Shown one piece after another: positions 40,630-45,543 of a stretch of 45,543 nt of DNA; position 1 is the first letter of the stretch, and every line of letters begins with the position of its first letter. The notes beneath the pieces are model-generated. The model worked only from the letters and a program-made list of their open reading frames with translations, was not told where the DNA came from and made no database searches. Source of the stretch: Branchiostoma floridae (lineage: Eukaryota > Chordata > Leptocardii > Amphioxiformes > Branchiostomatidae); NCBI RefSeq assembly GCF_000003815.2, contig NC_049988.1, positions 4,442,752 to 4,488,294 of the forward strand, written 5' to 3'. The translations under genes and the position numbers were made by a program.

Positions 40630-42060
40630 GGCCACAGCAAGTAAATTGTATGGATGACATCCTCTGCAGACGGCAGAAATAGTGAGATAGTGCGAAAAAA
40701 AAAGATTAGATGGGTAAAAAAAACAGATGGCTAATTTTTCAGATATACGCAATAAACGTAAAAAAAAGAATTGAAGCGACGAAACATGGTAACATGCATT
40801 GGCATAATACCGGTCATAAGCCTTATACCGGTCGATTAAAAACAGTACTAGTGGAACTTAAAGAGATCTACACATGCAACAATAGTTATTTCTGAGGTAT
40901 GCACACTTCAGACATCTAGGTGTCCAATACATAATTTACAAAGCATCGATAACAATGCATTCGAAGACAACAAGGCCAAAAGTTTTCAGGTCATTTTCGG
41001 GGCAGGCGAGCTTGTCGTGGGACAAACACACTGTCACGTTCATCGCCAGATTTGTAGATAATAATCACATGTGCTCACGGCACAAGACGAGCATGATTCA
41101 ACAGCATTCTAGAATTTCTTTTGGTGACCTACAACTCGTGTAAACGTGTGAGGACCCGTCGCATTATCTCCCGGATCTACGCCTGAATGGCTCAAATTGA
41201 ACGTACTCCGCCATTTTCCCGCCATTTAAAATGCTACGCCCACCAGTAAAGTTAAACGTCATACCGTTTGTGACGGTTCAAAATTAAATGAAAATTCTTG
41301 TCAGTATACGCCCATTTTCTCAAGACTTTTGGAATGCTCATGCAGATTTTTGTTTTGTGCAACTACTAACGGGAAAGAAGGGCACAACAGAGGATGTATA
41401 AGGGTACATACCGCCAGTAAATTGTCCCGTGTTTCGTTCGACCGTTATAGTGCACCTCCTTCCAACCACGCGCCCGTTCACCGTACAATTCCGCGGTGTG
41501 TCCCAATTACGATATTATGTTTTTAGCAGGACCAGAGCGACAAAATTATTTACACAGAAGAAGTGACAAAGGTAAGCTGTAACAGCAACATGTAACTGGA
41601 GAAAATGATGCGTTGATCATTCGCCAAATTAGCATTGCTTGAGAATTTGCAGTACACCGCCCGGTATTATCCCAATGGATGTTATCACAGTATACGTAAA
41701 AGGAATTCATTTCTGTATACAAGAAGTGAACTAGCGTATCAAATGTGACACAAATGTGTTAGACTGGTATCACTTGCCAACTTGGCAACAGCACTCATGG
41801 CTTTCATATTGGGGCCACTTTTACAACTATCTAACTAAATTTTTAGTTCCACTTCTATAACTACAGTCATGGCTTCCTGGCTAGTGTCACTTCTCGGCAA
41901 GTACAACCATTAGCCTACAACACAGCATATTTGCCCATTTTGGTTCTTTCTCGTCATGTTGACCATCTCCGAAGAAAAAGATTCTTGTTTTTTTTTTCCC
42001 CGAAATCATTCGAAAATTAATGCGCGTTGATGTCATCCATAAGATTTACTTGCTGTGGCC
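40630..42060. mobile_element. PIF/Harbinger-like non-autonomous element, 1.4 kb
   Basis: The ends GGCCACAGCAAGTAAATTG and its near inverse (continuing through TATGGATGACATC) are flanked by TTA on both sides (40627-40629 and 42061-42063). The interior has only short frames (for example 40955-41143 and 41329-41526) with no transposase motifs I can see. It carries CCGCCATTTT and CCCGCCATTT at 41209-41227. Confidence 0.8.
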
Positions 42061-42421
42061 TTACTTGTGCCAAATACTGCATCTAACCACCCTACATCTG
42101 CTTGTAGGTTAGCCGGTTCGTTGTACGGAGGTCAACGACCGCCAACAGATGAAATCCTGATCACATTTGGCTCGAGGAGAGTTCACTGACGGTCACATCG
42201 TGCTGCGACAAAGTAACAAGGAAGACAGGACGGCGCCACAAAACTCAAATTGAGAGAAAATCTATTTGAGCTTTTCTATTTCAATAGCTATGCGGGGGAA
42301 GCACTTAGGAAAGTCCCGCAATTACGTTTACGTTATTAGCTAAACTTAGCTGTTTTTCTCCGTATGAAAATGAAATTATTCACTTACTGTTGGTTCATTA
42401 ATTAAAGACAGCTGCGTAGGC

Positions 42422-42658
42422 CCCCTTTCCACTAGACGGCGATCGCGCTGCGCTCTCACTGCGACCTAAATAGGATATGTATAACCTTCGCTTTCACACT
42501 GGGTATATCATACAAAACGTAAAAGTGTGACTGAGAAGACAACAAAACACACAAATTGTACAAAGATTTGTTTCTTTTCTATAGAAGTCATTGAGCAATC
42601 TGTCAAATTTTAGGTCGCAGAGAGAGCGTGGCGAGAGCGCCGTCCTAGTGGAAAGGGG
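42422..42658. mobile_element. MITE with CCCCTTTCCACTAG ends
   Basis: CCCCTTTCCACTAGACGGCG faces the inverse of CCCCTTTCCACTAGGACGGC on the right. Both arms continue through a GCGCTCTC-type stretch and CTGCGACCTAAA. I found no clear target duplication. Confidence 0.8.
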
Positions 42659-42684
42659 ATATTACTATGGTACGGTACAGTGTA

Positions 42685-43836
42685 CCGGTGTGACAGCGAT
42701 CTCGCCCCCCGGCGATCTCGCCCCCCCGGGGGGCGAGATCACTAGCGTTTTCGCCCCCCTTTAGCGTTTTCGCCCCCCCCCCCCAAGAGCAGCTGGTTAC
42801 TACATATTACAGGTGCGCTACCTGGTACTATACTGCACCTGGGGAGTAACGTATATGGTGTGTTACCTGGTACCTATATGGCACCTTATTACCGTACCGT
42901 AAGATGTCATACCTCGAAAGTCGACACTATATTGTTCGGTGCAAACAGGACATTGAAATGAAAAAGACAATTTTTGCAGCTGAGGTGGCATAAAAACAGC
43001 GCTACTACGAACGTATAAATCAACACCGTCTATGGTACGGAATACGTCAGCTATATGTTTTCAATTTGTCACAGTGTTTTCTTTCTTGTGCTGGAAACAT
43101 TTCCAAAGCACTAACAAAAACACACGTGAATAATAGTTTCTCATTATAAACACTATCTACGCGCAAGTTGATATAGCTGTTGCTAAATGCTACACAAACA
43201 GTGGTAAAGTACCAGTCTTAAGAAACACGGGTAAATGCATCAGTTCCTAAATACTAGAAAAAACAGTCATGTTGGAGGTGAAGATATCCCTTGGCTAGGT
43301 GCATATACCAAAATATGCGTTATTCTAATTAATACCTAATATTTGCATAATTAATAAAGACATTACATAGTTCTTTTGTGGTCACTTCATGGTAGAGACT
43401 TCATATTGGAGATATATAGGTTGCTTGAGGACAGGTGAATGCAATGAAATACATCTTATGTCAAAACTCAGGTAAATGCAATAATGGGAATACAAGGGAC
43501 CCAACCCTCCTTGTCTGAAACAAGTTCAACTATCTTATTACCATGTAATTACATCAATATTGATACTATGAATGGAGTTATGTATCAAACTCGTGTACTT
43601 ACATCATTCTGAAACTGCATTTTGTGATTTATACCAATCAACTTCTAAAATGTCATGTAAACCCGTTTTTTTTTGGGGGGGGGCGAAATCGCTAAAGGGG
43701 GGCGAGGTAGGGGGGCGAGATCACTAGTCGGGGAGGGCGAGATCGCTAGTGATTTCGCCCCGGGGGGGCGAGATCGCTAGTGATTTCGCCCCCGGGGGGG
43801 CGAGATCACGGGGGGGCGAGAACGCTGTCACACCGG
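42685..43836. mobile_element. G/C-run inverted-repeat element
   Basis: CCGGTGTGACAGCG and CGCTGTCACACCGG mark the ends. Next to each end lie arrays of GCGATCTCGCCCCCC (left, 42699-42784) and GGGGGGCGAGATCGCTAG with its partner TGATTTCGCCCC (right, 43672-43818), containing many runs of six or more G or C. The 880-bp interior is AT-rich with no gene. CCGG is palindromic, so it may be part of the terminus or a 4-bp target. Confidence 0.65.
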
Positions 43837-44180
43837 GACACAGCCGTTTTTTTTGTTTGTTTGACCAGTCCAGAAAAACCGGACCTGAAAAAAATCAGTA
43901 GACCTGATTTTGTAGCGATTATTATAAAATGAACAGATTTTACCGGCAGACGCTAATGTTTTTGGGGCTTACCGGCCCAAGAAAGCAACAGTTAACTTGA
44001 TAGTCATTAGTCAAGTTTGTACGGTTAATATTAATCTATAACAGTGGCAATTAGTGTTCATTCGTAGCTTGGGAAAATGATAGCTCAGAGACGACGGTAT
44101 TCTACCGGTTTCGACTGGATCGCGTGGCTTCTGCCGTGGATACAGCATTTAGTGTTCTTTCGTCTTGTCGGCTTGGTCCC
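43837..44180. other. intergenic or LINE 3' flank
   Basis: No exon is visible. It probably includes the 3' end of the minus-strand LINE, but I could not place the boundary. Confidence 0.4.
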
Positions 44181-45543
44181 TTAACCCAGTATTCCCGGGT
44201 CGTGGGGGCGCTGCATGGTGGCACTGTGAATCAGGTTCCTCCATCCCATTCGGTCCTGCGTCAGCGGAAGGGATGCTGCAAAGCTCTTTTCCGTCCATTC
44301 CTTAATGTTGTCTGCCCATTTTTTCTTCTGCCTTCCCCTTCTCCTGGCTCCGTTTACAGTTCCTTGAAGGATGACTTTGGACAACCCGTTTGACATCATT
44401 ACGTGTCCGTACCACTTAAGTTTCTTTCTCTTCACTATTGTTAGGAGTCTTTCATAATGACCAAATTGCCGTATGTTGTTTATGACCTCTTCATTTGTAA
44501 TGTGGTCCATATAAGTTATCCCGAGGATTTTGGATTTTTCTTAGGCATTTCATTTCCACTGCCTGCACCCTTCTTTGGAGCTCTGCATTTAGCGTCCACG
44601 ATTCACAAGAGTAAAGGAAGATGGAGAGTACTAGGGCATGTAGGAATCTAAGCTTGGACCTCATGCTAATGTTTTTGTCTCTCCAGATTGGTTTTAGTTT
44701 ATCCAATGCTTTTAGCGTCATTGCTGCGCGTGCCAGGATCTCAGGCTTGGAGCCCTCTTCACTCATAATTGCACCTAAGTATTTGAACTTTTTTACAGTC
44801 TCTAGTTCTTCTCCTTTTACTGTAATTTTTGTCTGGATAGGTTTGTCACTATTGGTCATTAGTTTTGTTTTCTCACCACTAATTTCCATTCCATATTTGG
44901 CTGATGTTGTGTCCAGGCTGTTAACAAGCTCTGAGAGTTCCTTTTCTGACCCTGCCAGACCATCAATATTATCAGCGAATCTCAGGTTTGAGATGGTGCG
45001 TCCTCCAATGCTAATCGAACATGTGTGGTGCTCAAGGGCATCGGACATGATGCGCTCAAGATAAATGTTGAATAGCGTTGGCGACAGAAGGCATCCCTGA
45101 CGGACCCCGACTGAAGTGTGGAACCATTCCCCTACTGTACCTCGTACTAGCACTGCACTGCTGGCCTTTGTGTACAGCTCTTTGATGGTTTGGATTAGTT
45201 TTTGACCCATGTTATACTTTTTCATAGTGGCCCAAAGAGCGTCATGCCAGATTCTATCAAACGCTTTTTTGAAGTCTATGAAAACGTGATAGATGTCTTG
45301 TTGGTGTTGACTGTACTTCTCGCCTAGTACTCTGAGATTGAGTATTTGTTCAGTTGTACTTCGTCCATTTCGAAACCCTGCCTGCTCCTCTGCTATTACT
45401 TCCTCAGCTTGGGGTCTAAGTCTGTTAAGGATAACTTTAAGCATAACCTTGCTTGCATGGCTTATAAGACTTATGGTCCGATAGTTCTTACATTGCTGCA
45501 GATTACCTTTCTTAGGAAGCGTAATTATCAATGATTTAGTCCA
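44181..45543 (-). pseudogene. RTE-like LINE reverse transcriptase, partial and inactivated
   Basis: On the minus strand the frame is open from the window end and shows NYRTISLISHASK, EEQAGFRNGRSTTEQI, FIDFKKAFDRIWH, GVRQGCLLSPTLFN, the catalytic region NLRFADNIDG, KYLGAIMSEEGSKPEIL and YSCESWTLN in the usual order. These match the RTE/BovB-like branch as I know it. The frame breaks at a 7-bp tandem duplication (GGATTTT twice, 44525-44538 on the + strand). The C-terminal part (KLKWYGHV, GRQKKKWADNIKEW) then continues in another frame to a stop at 44181-44183. The second catalytic Asp of FADD reads Asn. The endonuclease part lies beyond the window. The copy is non-functional. Confidence 0.9.

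Noticed and set aside
40710-41526. ORFs in the Harbinger-like element as a transposase or Myb-like gene
   Set aside because: Frames are 60-65 codons, with no DDE or SANT motif visible and no way to join them by obvious splice sites.

Overview
This is a eukaryotic, intron-rich window. It holds two protein-coding genes in the same orientation inside a bed of small transposable elements. The protein divergence (clearly chordate M-Ras and RETSAT, but far from vertebrate copies), introns of 0.1-1.9 kb, and the very high diversity of MITEs and LINE fragments suggest an invertebrate deuterostome. Amphioxus (Branchiostoma) is my best guess; this is inference from family knowledge, not a database result.

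Layout. 1-4080: intergenic, with one unrecognised open frame at 484-966 and short dispersed repeats. 4085-4885 (-): decayed LINE reverse transcriptase that stops at the edge of a 42-bp minisatellite (4890-6050). 6190-6928: long fold-back transposon with an 8-bp target duplication. 7000-10060: GC-rich diverged repeats and a perfect 70-nt hairpin. 10164-20349 (+): a twelve-exon retinol saturase gene (RETSAT family) whose introns carry SINE-like copies, MITEs, a mini LTR retrotransposon (TRIM-like) with a tRNA-like Pol III promoter in its LTR, and a MITE lying exactly on the exon 7 splice donor. 20350-29396: intergenic MITE cluster, including a TTAA element that appears to carry a promoter-like block with ETS and ATGGCGG motifs. 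29591-34078 (+): a five-exon M-Ras GTPase gene with hAT-like MITEs in introns 2 and 4. 34079-44180: a CATGTGAC minisatellite, a hAT-like element with a 46-bp internal array, a CRE plus CArG box cluster at 39986-40059, a Harbinger-like element, and a very G/C-rich inverted-repeat element. 44181-45543 (-): an RTE-like LINE reverse transcriptase, frameshifted and mutated in its catalytic box, running off the window end.

The two genes have unrelated jobs: retinoid reduction at the ER and Ras signalling at the plasma membrane. Nothing in the sequence shows them acting together. The most interesting signals are the TRIM-like element with its diverged solo LTR, the transposon-derived splice donor, a hidden pair of compensating frameshifts in the RETSAT FAD-binding exon, and the immediate-early-type regulatory cluster. 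All exon boundaries were derived by eye from splice consensus, phase and family alignment from memory.
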